Origin: Fagopyrum homotropicum
Taxonomy: Eukaryota > Streptophyta > Magnoliopsida > Caryophyllales > Polygonaceae
DNA length: 64,000 nt
Direction: 5' to 3'
NCBI GenBank assembly: GCA_033239125.1
Contig: BSWB01000005.1
Location: 22,187,447-22,251,446 of the forward strand
Below are positions 20,424 to 32,160 of the stretch, one piece after another. Below the pieces are notes generated by a model that was given only the letters and a program-made list of their open reading frames with translations, had not been told where the DNA came from and did no database searches. The position numbers were made by a program, and so were the translations under genes. Each line of letters opens with the position of its first letter. Within the stretch, counting starts at the first letter, position 1.

Positions 20424-21632
20424 GTTTGGTACCCTTGAGTTTTTGGCTTTTCTGAATGGTACCCAAACTTTTTCATATTTTTGCTTGCTACCTTGAGTTT
20501 ACGGTTTTTCCGTTCCATACCCTTATTTTTTTTTATTTTCTGTCTAAACTAACGTTTCTTATATTAAAATTATAAAAAAAAAAGAAAAAAATATAATAAC
20601 AATTTTGTATTATAAATTTTGGAGACAAATATATTTTAATTAAATAACTTTAATCAACTATTAATAAATTATGATATTGTTAAAAATATAAGATTTTTAC
20701 TTATTTTTTTTAATGATTTTTAATATGTATATTACTTGATACTTTATCATATTTTGCATCAAAACATGAGAAATTTATTATGTTTTATATAAACATAAGA
20801 AATTTAATTTATGTTTATATGATATTGTAATCAAAAACTTTAAAAATTAAACATAATTTATATCTATATGATATTTCATTATTGATATACTTTGTGGATT
20901 TATTTTTTGGTATATTATATAATATTGGATGGTTCAAATTCCTATTATATAAAAGAAAATTTTGATTCGATGTGAGAGTACTTATATTTTGGGGAAAAAA
21001 TCTTCTAAATCATAGGATATTCTATGTTATATATTTATCAATGAATATCCTATGATTTTAGAAGATTTTTTTTCCCAAAATTAAGTACTTTCATATCGAA
21101 TCAAATTTTTTTTATATAATAGGGATATTAATCATCAATACTATATAATAAACCAACAAATAAATCCACGGAGTATACCAACAACGAAACATCATATGCA
21201 TATAAATTATGTTTAATTTTAAAAATTTTGATTAAAATATCATATAAATATAAATTAAATTTCTTATATTTTATATTAACATAATAAATTTCTCATGTTT
21301 GCAAAATATGATAAAGTATCAAATAATAATAAGTATATCAAAAATCATAAATAAGGTAAAAAAATCTTATATTTTAAGAAATATCATAATTTATTAATAG
21401 TTGAATAAAGTTGTTTAATTAAAATATACTTGTCTTTGAAATTTATAAAATATAATTATTTTTATATTTTTTTCCTTTTTTTTAATAATTTTAATATAAG
21501 AAACGTTAGTTTAGACAAAAAATAAGAAATAAGGGTACGGAATAGAAAAACCGAAACATCAGGGGTACGAAGCGAAAACGTGAAAAACTTTGGGCACCAT
21601 CCAGAAAAGCCAAAAACTCAAGGGTACCAAAC
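20424..21632. repeat. 1.2-kb inverted repeat (foldback element)
   Basis: Two arms of about 590-600 bp in opposite orientation around a spacer of about 20 bp (21023-21042). The left arm begins GTTTGGTACCCTTGAG and the right arm ends with its complement. Inner arm ends are CATAGGATATTC and GAATATCCTATG. Matching blocks along the arms include CTAAACTAACGTTTCTTATA near 20545 and its complement near 21490. Arms are AT-rich and imperfect, with no ORF. It could be a foldback or MULE-like MITE; no target duplication was resolved. A transcript through it would form a long hairpin. Confidence 0.85.
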
Positions 21633-22394
21633 AAAAAAAATCCTAAAATATTCACAACTTGGCATCATTGACGATTAAAGCAGACGGAATTATGAGAAGG
21701 GTGTTAAAACGCTAATGATATACATTCAATAGATGTTTTTAATGCAATTAGGCATGTAGTGGGTGACTAAGTGCAGTTGACCCAATTTAACGGGTGGTTT
21801 TCGGTAATTTACTATTAAATTTATTCAAATTGTTATAGATTTTACAAAATAGGAGTGCAAAATTTTGTTTTATGGTTGTAGGAATTTTATCAAATAATGT
21901 ACACCGAATTTTGAGGAAATTCCACTTGTTGTAATAAATATATTGAGTTGAATATGAGAATTTATTGGGGATTTTTTGTGAAAGTTTGTGTCCTATTATC
22001 AGTTGAACAAGTTGAATCTCTTTAGTTTTTATTCAACACAAAAAATATAATTATTGAAGAGGATTTGATGTAGTGTTCATAACTTGTTCACGGTGTATTG
22101 TTCCCCTATATGAATGAACAACAAGGGATGCAAATGAACAATGGATTGACGATTCATAGTCGCACGATCATGGTCTTGTTATTGTAAAGGTTATGCTCCT
22201 TGTGGTCAACACCTCCATTAAATTTACAAAGCACACGATCGTGTGTTACGTGCACACAATCATGCAACTTAGACCCACGTGCGGGACAAGTGGCACAATC
22301 AAGTTTTTTTTTTCAAGCGATTCTTAGAGGTTCTTACTCCTTACTGTAAGGATGATTCTCACATGATCCTATTCCTACACACGCGTGGATGCGC
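21633..22394. other. Intergenic DNA with a CACGATCGTG palindrome cluster
   Basis: No gene seen. At 22161-22265 there is CACGATCATG, then CACACGATCGTGTG, then CACACAATCATG, a full palindrome with related partial copies on either side. This resembles the layout of the palindromes in elements A, B and C, but I could not assign this stretch to an element. Confidence 0.4.
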
Positions 22395-22494
22395 ACATAC
22401 ATACATACATGCATGCGTGCGTGCGTGCGTGCGTACGTACGTACGTACGTACGTACGTACATACATACATACATACATACATACATACATACAT
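22395..22494. repeat. Compound tetranucleotide microsatellite
   Basis: About 100 bp of (ACAT)n, then (GCGT)n, (ACGT)n and again (ACAT)n. Neighbouring units differ by single transitions, mainly at the CpG. Apparent ORFs through it, rich in Thr/Tyr/His on one strand and Cys/Met/Tyr/Val on the other, are repeat artefacts. Confidence 0.95.
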
Positions 22495-23294
22495 AACGAA
22501 ACAATGCTAAAAAGAACAAAAAGGTAAAAACATCCAAAAACAGAATAGTCAAACGAAATGAACGTTCTTGGGGTACTCTTCATTTCCTCTCGAATCTTAG
22601 TCATTTTCGTCTTGACCATGGCTTCTTTCAGCGCAGGGAGATACTTAGTGTGTATGAGGTCATTCCGCCATAAATAGCTTACATTAAGCTCTACAACTGT
22701 TAAAATACTTGCAATTTCATATACTAGCCGATAGATCTCTCAAACACTAATAGGAAGAAAATAGACCGATCAGATATGTTATTATGCTCAAAAGAGTAGA
22801 GCGATGGAATAGAATGAGGATGTAAAAATATGTTAACTTGATTGTTATCAATGATTGTTGTTCTTCTCTCATCGGATGAATCTAGAATATTATGCTTTGA
22901 TCTTGTTCAAAGGTTGTCATAGAAAATGGAAGCAAATTGGGAGACGGCTTGGGTCTTGGGTGAGACGGCTTTGGAACTCATCTCTCATGCCGCCTATGGC
23001 CTTTTGATCCCGTCTGAGGCTACAACATTTGAAAGAAATTTTGAAGTTAAATTCTAGAATTACGCAATTGTTGCTCGAAACGGATTCTATACGGCTTGGG
23101 AAGCCGTCTTTCGACCCATCTAATATAGGCCGTTTGGCATTATCTCGTCATGGAATTTGTGAAGGCAAGTTTTTCCATGAATCTAGGTTTGTGCATTGGC
23201 TCGAAGGTTGATGGGGGTCCTCTCTAGCTTGTCGGAGAGAGTTTACAGTGGGTGCTAGCAAGGCATCATCTTTGGGATCTTGTACACCTTTAGA
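22495..23294. other. Probable 3' part of decayed element F
   Basis: No ORF is supportable. Near 22938-23116 the octamer AGACGGCT and its complement AGCCGTCT recur. This stretch follows the protease remnant of F on the minus strand, but no RT, integrase or 3' LTR could be recognised. Confidence 0.35.
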
Positions 23295-25169
23295 TTAACA
23301 AATTTGCAAAGGAACGTTAGAAATCATGGTGAGCATGCATTCTTGCATAGCAATATCTATATTATCGGTGAATTTCACATCGTCTTTAGTCGATGGTTGT
23401 TTTAGAACCGTCGAGAGGTTGTTCTCCACTGTTTGATCTACTAGATAGAATATCAGTATCCCGCCTCTTACATCTATGAGAACACCTACATTTGCTAAGA
23501 ATGGTCTACCAATTAAGGATAACCTGAACAGAAGTAGAAGTGACAACAATGACAATAATGGAACATAAAAACCGTTTAGTTTTACCATCACATTTGTTAT
23601 TATTTCTACAAGCCTAATCGTGGCTCTATTTTCCATGTTAAGAGTGAACTTGACAGGTTGAATATCATTAAGATTCAGTTATTCACATGGGTCCAAAGAA
23701 ATTATGCTTACATTGGCTCCTAAATCACATATATAGTTCTGTGTTTGTCCTTCGATGTTAAAAGAGACACATAAACTTCCCGGATCTTCCCATTTGATGG
23801 GCATTCTTTCCATGAGAAGGGCACTGCACTCTTTGATCAGGGTTATTCCTTCCTTGTACTTCACAAAGTCTTTTGATAGACAAAATTTCTTTCATAAACT
23901 TAGCATAGGTCGACATCTTCTTCACTGCTTCGGTGAGAGGAACATTCACATAAAGTTTATTCATTAATTCAAGGAACTTCCCAAACCGTTCATCCAAAAT
24001 GGCTTTATTCCTTCGTTGTGGAAAATGAAGGAGAAGCTTTTATGGTGGAGGAGGGGTGTAAGGTGTTTCTTTCTCGGTTGGCTCCTCCTCGGGTTTCTAC
24101 ACAGCAGAAAAGGAAGGAACATTTCAATTGGTTCTTCAGTTGTCTTTCCGCTCCTTAAAGTGATAACATAAACTTCTTTGGGGTTGGCCTGAGTAGCGGA
24201 CAATACCACTTGTTAGGTCAACTCTTTCATCTACATCTTGAATTTAGCTTTAGTTGATGCTAACTTTGATGTTAAGGTTTTCATGGTGCACATATGTATT
24301 CTAACACGATCTCCACATGAGTCTTTGTTGGTGGAGATAACACGAAACAACACCTCCCCACCAAAAGTACTTTTGGTGGGGAAGTGTTGTTTCGGTCCGT
24401 GCATTGAGAAGTTTTGTGTCATGTCTCACTGCATTATTGGCATAGGCTAGTTAGTTCAGTCACAACAAGGTTTTGACAATGAGAATTACCTCTTTCTTCG
24501 CTGGTCTTTATCTCTTGATTCTTTTTTCATGAGGCAAATTTTTCCACATGTCCAATTGCCTCAATGAGATAATCTCAAGTGTCATCTACGTGTAGCTTGG
24601 TGAACTTGTGACGATTAGCAACATCCACTATATCTCTTGTCATATCATTTAAGCCATTGTAAGAAATTTTTTTGTCAAACCGTGATGTGGTAAAAAAAAT
24701 ATATCATTTATGTGAATATTTCCCAAGCATGGTGGATATCTGCACAATCTTTCATATCAAAGTTAATCAGATTTATTCTGCAAATGCGAGTCCTATTAGG
24801 GGGTATGAAAACACTTAGAAATTCATCAGTAAATTGCTCTTATGTAACGTACTTACCTGCTGGTTCTTTTTCAAACTAGTTGCGAGATTTGCCACCCAAA
24901 GAAAATACGAATGCTCGCATTTTTATGGCATCATCTGATACATTGAAGAATTTGATCTTATTCATTAAATCTTCAAAATTCCTCAAGTGGCGGTGAGGGC
25001 TTTCATTATCTTCACCGTTGAACTTGCTTTCCCGAATCCTTTCTATTGTGGAAGAGCTTGGGATAAACTCTTTAGCTTTGTTATTTCGAAATATCCAAGT
25101 GTGGGTTAGGACGGATTGTTTAGGGTCTATCCTTGATTCTAGCGTGTTTAGTGGATTAGCGTTGTCCAT
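23295..25169 (-). pseudogene. Decayed gypsy gag-protease, element F
   Basis: The minus strand reads, in pieces, a Gag core (25169-24876: ESPHRHLRNFEDL, IKMRAFVFSLGGKS), a pre-protease block (23997-23758: FGKFLELMNKLYVNVP, YAKFMKEILS) and an aspartic protease (23864-23679 with active site DLGANVS; 23636-23295 with GRPFLANVG). The order matches gag-protease of A, B, C and E, but the identity is low. Several frameshifts and stops separate the pieces. No polymerase is visible downstream, so the copy is truncated or non-autonomous. Confidence 0.75.
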
Positions 25170-25282
25170 CTTTTGTCATACAAGATTCCAAACTGTGGAA
25201 TAAAGACAAACGTAAATCTCAAATCAAAGTAACTAGAAAACTTAGGATATAGGCATGTTAGAGACAACCAAACTATTTGTGA

Positions 25283-25300
25283 TCCCCGACAAGAACTCCA
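25283..25300 (-). other. Degenerate tRNA-Asp primer site, element F
   Basis: The plus strand reads TCCCCGACAAGAACTCCA against the expected TCCCCGGCAACGGCGCCA. The outer parts are preserved and the middle is mutated. Its place between the LTR-like block and gag supports the assignment. Confidence 0.5.
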
Positions 25301-25305
25301 AAAAA

Positions 25306-26865
25306 TGTGATCGAGGAAGTTTTAACCAAAAAGTTAACAACAACCTCCCTCGCAAGGATACGAGATCGGATGTATATATTCGGCTATCGAATTCTCAAGG
25401 ACCACGTTTATATTGGTTGAAGCAAATAAACAAATATACTAAGCTAAAAAGGGACAAGGAAGAAATAAAATCAGGTTTTGTAGGAATCAATATGTGAACA
25501 TAGAGAAATTGGTAACAACGTGTGAGATGATATCTTTAGATGAGCAATCCAAGGAAGCGAGTAACCCCGCTACAATGAATCAAATAGTAACCATGTATGT
25601 GAATGACATGAACTTAAATCAACAATAATGTAGTTAACTATCTAAAATAGCCTTTGGCATAGACAAACAAAGTCCGTTCTTTCCAACTTACGTAGCTCTC
25701 AATCTGGCGGTTCGGCAAGTATAAGAAAACCCTTTAAGAACTTAGAAATCCGGAAAAGACCAAAAAAAACTGTCTCTTGTGGCTCTCGATTAAAAAAGGT
25801 ACAAAGACCGGAATTTTCTATGATAGTTAGAAATCCTCGAGGAAATGCCAAAGCGTTACTCTGAAAACCAAGTTATTTTCAATAATCCAATAAAACAATC
25901 TTCGCTTGTGGCTCTTCAAATTTTTTGTATCTAAACCAATTATAAAGGCCACTTTTTTAAGGCATTTAAAAGGTGAAAACGAAACACTTTGAAAAGAAAC
26001 ATAAACCTGCTGACACTAATTCAGTAATTTACATAAATGGTCACCATCGATCCATCATAGGGTTCAACAAACCCCTTAGATCAAAGGAGAGTTAGCTAGA
26101 AATAAAACAATGAGAGAAATCACATGAAATAAATAGTCTTTGAATATAATAAAACTCAAAAGAAGAAAAATAGGCAATGCGGAAAATAAAGGTCTTACCA
26201 TGGCTAGGGTTCCGAAGGTGGAGTTTGACTATCTATGATCTATGATCGTCCGTGATACCCTAGAAGTCTAAAAACAAGAAACATATAAAGAAATTCTCGG
26301 GCCAAAATATATACAAAAGGCCCATCAAAATTAGAAGAATATAGATCAAGATCATTCTAGCCACCGAAGTCCGAATGACATAGGGAAACGGCCACAAGAT
26401 GGTATGGATGTCGTATGGCAACCCGTCTCACATCGTATGGGCTTTGGATCTCCAAGATCTAGGGCTAGTTCTATTGTGGGAGAGATGGGCCCATCCAAAC
26501 GACTTGAAAAAGCGGCATTGAAACGGCCTAACAAGTCGCCTCACCCCCACCGTCTTGTATGATTTTATGTTCCTTTTTAAGCTAGGTCTTGGCTTGCATC
26601 CTAAGGTGATTCTTTAGCTTCTCGAACAATCGATCGTCGGTTACATATGATGTCGGATTGTGACACTTGACTTCATCGAAGGTCGAGCTCTAATGCTTGG
26701 GTTGGTGAATAGATAGGAAATACCTTAAAGTAGGCCTTGAATGCCTGAAATATGAAATAACTAGGAATAGATACCGAAGATATAGTATGAATGCCTTCTG
26801 TATCATAAGGATATAAGTCTTGTCAAAAGATGTGTAAAACTACATGAATAAGATGGTAGAAAACA
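25306..26865 (-). repeat. LTR-like block, element F
   Basis: On the minus strand it would start TGTTTTCTACC at 26865 and end GATCACA at 25306, next to the degenerate primer site, giving a TG...CA block of 1560 bp. No second copy is found in the window, so the borders rest on context only. Confidence 0.4.
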
Positions 26866-26908
26866 CTTATGTTTTGATAATATTGGTGATCCTCATTCAA
26901 AGGGGAAT
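26866..26908 (-). pseudogene. Short LINE ORF1 remnant left of element E
   Basis: The minus strand carries on the reading frame that stops at 60522 on the other side of element E, giving an IPL-stop-MRITNI peptide typical of the DUF4283 domain in plant LINE ORF1; the stop is TGA at an expected Trp. About 43 bp remain before the F LTR-like block. Confidence 0.45.
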
Positions 26909-26913
26909 GGTGG

Positions 26914-28066
26914 TGATAACATGAATTATTGTCTATATTTTGGATATGGTTTTGGTGTTTTCTCATCACTATTCAATATGCATGAGTGTATATTACATAT
27001 GATATTAGTATTATTCGGTTACTTTGCAAGAATCGAGGTCTACACCATGTTTGATTGTATTTGTAGGGAATAAGACATATTGTGGATCAAAATGGAGCAT
27101 TAGAGTCTAAGAAAGCTATGGAGCTACATTGTGGAACATTAGGAAGGACAAGAAGAGAAGCAGGAACTATACTGGAAGGATGAAAGAAAGATTCAGTTGA
27201 AGATACGAAGGCATGCACGTAGATCACCACTGATCTCGGATCAACACAGTGATTCGTCTCGACCGATATGGCCTACTAGGCCTGGCTCGAGGTCAACGGC
27301 TCACATCCTAAGGAAAATAAAATATAATTTGACCTAAAATTTTTCTATAAGAATGGAAGGTGAATGTGAAGTTAAAGGGGACTGGATCGCAGAAAGATCG
27401 AAAGACGGCTAGGAAGACGGCTATTTGAAAGGAAGAAGATCTAAGGAAGGATTGCTTAGGGTTCGAGGAACCATAGCTTGTGAGAATTTTCTTGGGAAGT
27501 TACTTGTGAGTTTGTTATCATATTTTCTGGAACATGTTGTTGAGACCATTGATTTGTTTGTTTGCTTTGATTATTTAGATAGTTTTGTTGATTGCTCTAC
27601 TCGCTTTTATTGATATTCTTGATATATACTTGATTGCTTTGATAATGATACTTGTTGGCTAAACACCCTGCGATTCTAGGGTGATTAGTTGCAGGTTGTG
27701 GTATAGACGATGAAAGAATGAACCTTTGTCTAAGTGGACGCTGAAAGCTTGAGTTAACCCTAAACCAAAGCCCGTCTCGGACTGTTCATTGAGCATCTTG
27801 ACCGAGATCGATATAGAACAACACGAGACGAGTCACTACTTTGTAGATCTTGAGTTTAGGTTATAGTTTGCCAAATCCTATCCTTGTTGCACCTTTCCTG
27901 GTTTACATGCAAGCCTAGGATGAGACCTACACGGTGATTCCTTTGCTTGTTTACCTATGATGATGAGTGTTAGGTAATAAAAGTTTATCCTTTATTAGGG
28001 TTTGAGTGCCTTAATCCTACCTTTGAGAGTTAACCTGATACTTACCCGGTGATGGTTAGTTCTATA
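26914..28066 (+). repeat. 5' LTR of element E, part 1
   Basis: The first 1153 bp, matching the beginning of the 3' LTR (58912 onward). It ends at the CTATA duplicated by the insertion of B; the LTR resumes at 39469. It carries two AGACGGCT copies (near 27393-27421) and a CTATAAGAA TATA-like box (near 27347). Confidence 0.9.
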
Positions 28067-29558
28067 CGATAGCATGTGCTATAGTCTATATTTTGGGATT
28101 AGTTTAGACGTTTTATCTTCATAAATCTGCATGTATGGATGTATATTCTACGATTATATTGTTGTTTTGTCTACCTTTGTGGGAATCGAGATCTACACCT
28201 AGTTTCGTTGTAATTGTAGGTAAAATGACACGTTTTGGACCGAAATGGAGTTAAGGAAGCTAAGGAGTCATTGGAGCTACATTCTGGAGCATCGAGAAGA
28301 TCTCAGGAAGCATGGAAATGATTAAGAAGATTTATTTTGGACCAGATTCGAGATGATTTACATTCAGTTGAGATTCACCTCGGTCAGCTACAATACCACC
28401 TTGACCGAGGTGATCTTGAGGAGCGTCCCGACCGAGGCGAACACCTTGCCGCCGGCGAGATCTTTATTTTTGGCTGGGATCTTTTATTTTTGGAAGGAGG
28501 TTATCTTATATTTTTGGCTAGATTTCTTGAAGGAAGATATTATATTTGGTTGATTTATTTTGAGAGATATGTATATATTTTCTAGGAAATTATCTTTTTA
28601 AAATATTATTATCTTTGGAAGATAATTCTCCTATATAAAGGGTTGGATTTTCCACAAGTTCAACCATGCTTAGAGCATCCAGCAATTGGAGGATTTTCTG
28701 GAGTTTTGAAGGAAGAGTTGAAGGAAGTTTTGAAGGTTGAAGTTCAAGGAAGGAAGGAATCATAGTTGGAGTTGGCTTTTGAAGGAGTTTGTAAGATCTT
28801 CTTAGATTGCTTTTGGTTTGATTGTCTTTTGTTGTTTGATTCATTCGGTTATTGAGACCTTTGTTTTAAGGTTTTCTTGTTTGAATATTGATTCCTTTGC
28901 TATTAATTTGATTATTGTTATCATGATGATTATTGGCTAAGTTTCTTATGCGATTCTAGGGTAATTGGCTGAAAGTTGTGGGAAACAGGATGATAGAATG
29001 ATCTTAATCCCAGCAGGACCCTGAAAGCTCGAGTCTTTACCTTAACCGTAAAACACCTCGGTCAGTCATTGAACATCTTGGCCGGGATGGAATATAACTG
29101 AGCGAGGTGAACCTTTCCTGAACCCTATCTGAGTTAAGAGTTTAAGTTTGCCAAATTATATCCTTGTTATACCTTTCATGGTTCAATGCAAGCCTAGGAT
29201 GAGACTTACCCTGTGATTCTTTTGTTTGTTTACCTAAGATCATGAGTGTAGGTAATAAAGGTTTATCCTTTATTGGGGTTTGAGTGTGCCTTCATCCCAT
29301 CTTTGTGAGTTAGCCTGAGACTTACCCGGTAAAGGTTGATTCTATCCCCTTGGGTGGTGTGTTGGTTTGAGATTATAGTTCCTTTCCTTAGTACCCTGAG
29401 AGTTACCCGATAATAGGAGCTTTGGTTTGGGATAGTGAGTAGTGAGACTTATCCGGTGATCTATTCCCACCTTAGAAACACCTTCCCTTCGCATATTGTT
29501 CAAGCATACTTCTTGGGTTATAAATTTTAAAGCTTGCACACACCTTTTGGAGGGAACA
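28067..29558 (+). repeat. 5' LTR of element B (internally deleted)
   Basis: 1492 bp against 1759 bp in the 3' copy. The main difference is a deletion of about 236 bp, joining CACCTTCCCTT directly to CGCATATTG near 29488; a smaller gap lies near 28832. A palindrome cluster sits at 28374-28437. The deleted part includes most of the sequence before the LTR end. Confidence 0.9.
28632..28639 (+). promoter_or_regulatory. Putative TATA box of LTR B
   Basis: TATATAAA, repeated at 38270-38277 in the 3' LTR. Directly upstream are several ATCTTT/AAGATA copies (28588-28624), and a palindrome cluster lies about 195 bp upstream. C has the equivalent box on the minus strand near 51250. Confidence 0.55.
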
Positions 29559-29564
29559 ATTTTT

Positions 29565-29581
29565 TAGCGCCGTTGCCGGGA
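29565..29581 (+). other. Mutated tRNA-Asp primer site, element B
   Basis: TAGCGCCGTTGCCGGGA: one G-to-A change and one missing G compared with the site in A, C and E. This would weaken primer pairing. Confidence 0.75.
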
Positions 29582-29683
29582 CTTGGTCTAGACCAAGCCG
29601 GTTTCGGTAGTTTTTTGGGGCTATTTCCCTTGTTGCTTTTTCTACTCTACTTCATTGTTTTTGCAGGATCTTTTCTTAGGTTT

Positions 29684-32160
29684 ATGCGAAGAATTCGTGC
29701 TGGAAAGGAAATCGTTCCCTATAATCCCGAACCAGAAAAGACCTACAAGAGAAGATTGAAAGAAGCTAAGATGGCCAATCAAGACAATTGCGATCTTGAA
29801 GCCGAATTGAAGGAGGCATTGAACAACTATCCCTCAATAGATAAGAACTGCAGCGCGAGAGAGAAGAGACTCGCGCAGGAACAGAAGGAATTGAAGCAGA
29901 TATGGCCGCTCTAAGGGCCTAGTTTCTGCGTTGACCGATCCCAGACCCTCGACCGATGCAAGATCTAGTTCATGTTGCCCCAGCCGAGGTACACTTACCA
30001 CCTTGGATGCCTATCCGAGATGTTGTTTTTGCTGGAATTCCACAAACCCTAGGACAGAGGATGAACCCCAATCGGCAGGTCAGGCGTCCAGGAGTCAACC
30101 TAGGTGATCCAGCTGAGCATGATTATGAACTTCGACCGCAAGTTCTAACCATGATTTGTCAGTGTCAATTTGGAGGTTTGGAGAGAGAGTCTCTGCATCA
30201 GCATTTGCAAAATTATGAGATTCTGATGGAGACTTTGAGACCTTCAAGAGTGGAGAACAACAACTACAAGTTGAGGCCTTTCTATTTCTCTTTGAAAGAC
30301 AAGGCGCTTGCTTGGTATCAATCTATTCCGGCCGGAAAAATAAACACTTGGGAAGAGATGACGACGGAGTTTCTAACTAAGTGCTTTCCTCCCTCTAAGA
30401 CCGCTGAATTGAGGGGAAAGATCAATGCTTTTATTATGAATGACAAGGAGAGTTTGTCCAAGTCATGAGAGAGATTCAAGGATCTTCTATTGGATTGCCC
30501 ACATCATGGGATTCCAAAGATCGAGTTGCTAGAAATTTACTTCAAGGGTTTGGATGGAGCGACTCAATTCAATCTCCAACTACTTTCAGCTAGCGCATTC
30601 ATGGATATGCCGATAGATGAAGCTTGGGATTTCATTAAAAAGCAAGCTTTACACATGGAGAAAAACTCCCATCAAGGACTTTAAATGGAGCAAGGAGAGT
30701 TAGCTTCCAAGACATATCATCAAATGGAGCTCAACTCACCTCGCTTAGCAATGAGGTAAAAGCATTGAAGGAGCATTTAGTAGCTCAAACGAAGAAGGAG
30801 CAAGATGGAGGATATCAAGGAAGAAACAACTATCAAGGGGCGCGGAACAACAATTACAACAACAATAGAAACTCCAACAACAACAATTGGAGATCTAATC
30901 AATAAAATCTCGGTAATCCTTATTCTCATGCTAATAATGCTTTTAACCCCCCTCTTCTTCTTCTATTCCATTGAGATGCCAAGAGCCTGGATCGAGTTCG
31001 TCTCAGCCAGAAAATAAGGATGTTGTGCTGGAGGCAATTTTGATCAAGCTCAACGCTATGAAGACATCAATGAATTCATTTTCAAAGGCACAAAAAGCCT
31101 TAGAGCAACAATTCTGTAACAAGGCGAATGAAGCGCCAAGAGATCCAAGGAAGCTCCCAGCAAGGACAGAGAGCAACCCTAAGGGACAAATTATGGCAAT
31201 ATCGACACGAAGTGGACTGAAAACTGCAGATCCAATACCTCGGTCGAGCCACGACCAGACGAACACTTCGGTCGAGGTGCCAACCGAGGTGGAGCCTCAG
31301 CGAAAGAAAATTCTGAAGTTTATGTTCCACCTCTTGCTTATAAACCACCACTTACATTCCCTCAGTCAAGGGCGATGGCACATCTAGACAAGCATTTTGG
31401 TAAGTTTCTAGACCTAATGAATAAACTACACATTAAGATCCCTTTCCTTGATGCCATTCTAGGGATGCCCGCCTATGAGAAGTTTTTTAAAGAGATTCTA
31501 TCAAGGAAGAGGAAGTTGGAAGATTTTGGGGAAGTAAGGATGACATCTAAGTCTTCGGAGCTCATTCAAAATCATGAAGGAGAAGATGCCACCCAAATTA
31601 AGTGATCCCGTTTCATTTTACATTCCCATTCAAGTTGGGGATGTAACTTATGATGCATTGTGTGATCTAGGAGCCAACGTGAGTATCATCCCGCTAGAGC
31701 TATGTGAGAAAGTCTGACTTGGAGAGCCCAAGCCGGTGAAGATGACGCTATACATGGCGGATCGCTCCATTACCCATCCCGTGGGCATTTTGGAAGACAT
31801 TCCCATCAAGTTAGGTAATTTCTACTTACCTATAGAATTTGTTGTACTTGACATTCCCGCAGATTATCCCGTTCCTATCATTCTCAGGAGACCATTTCTA
31901 GCAACTTCGGGTTGCAATGTGGATTGTAAGAACGCCAAGTTGAAATTCAACATTGGCGGTGATCAAGTTGATTTTGCATTGCTCGCTGCAATGAAGGGAG
32001 AGCCGTTGGAGGATGATATCTTCAACATCTATGATGAAGAAGAATCAAGAGAATTGGTGAGCTCTATCCTTATTAACGATCCTCTTGAAAAAGTTCTTAG
32101 TTTTAGTTTAATGGAGGAAGGTATAGATGTCTCTTGTGATGCAGATATACATAGCTTAAA
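29684..32160 (+). pseudogene. Gag-protease, element B (stops and frameshifts)
   Basis: Starts MRRIRAGKEIVPYNPEPEKT at 29684. The frame is lost near 29914, then the Gag core reads 29956-30468 (RRPGVNLGDP, DKALAWYQSIP), ending in TGA where a Trp codon is expected. Further Gag is at 30490-30684, followed by an Asn-rich tract without zinc knuckle. The pre-protease region is at 31375-31605. The protease active site is DLGANVS (near 31670), with a TGA near 31711. From 31736 the frame is open through LRRPFLATSG into the spacer and RT. Most stops fit C-to-T or G-to-A changes. The palindromic motif occurs around 31240-31290 between gag and protease. Confidence 0.85.

Noticed and set aside
20424..21632. 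MicroRNA precursor
   Set aside because: The hairpin is far too long, AT-rich and imperfect throughout; a transposon-type inverted repeat fits better.
22279..22619. Small Thr/Tyr/His-rich or Cys/Met/Tyr-rich proteins
   Set aside because: The frames are open only because they run through a tetranucleotide repeat without stops.
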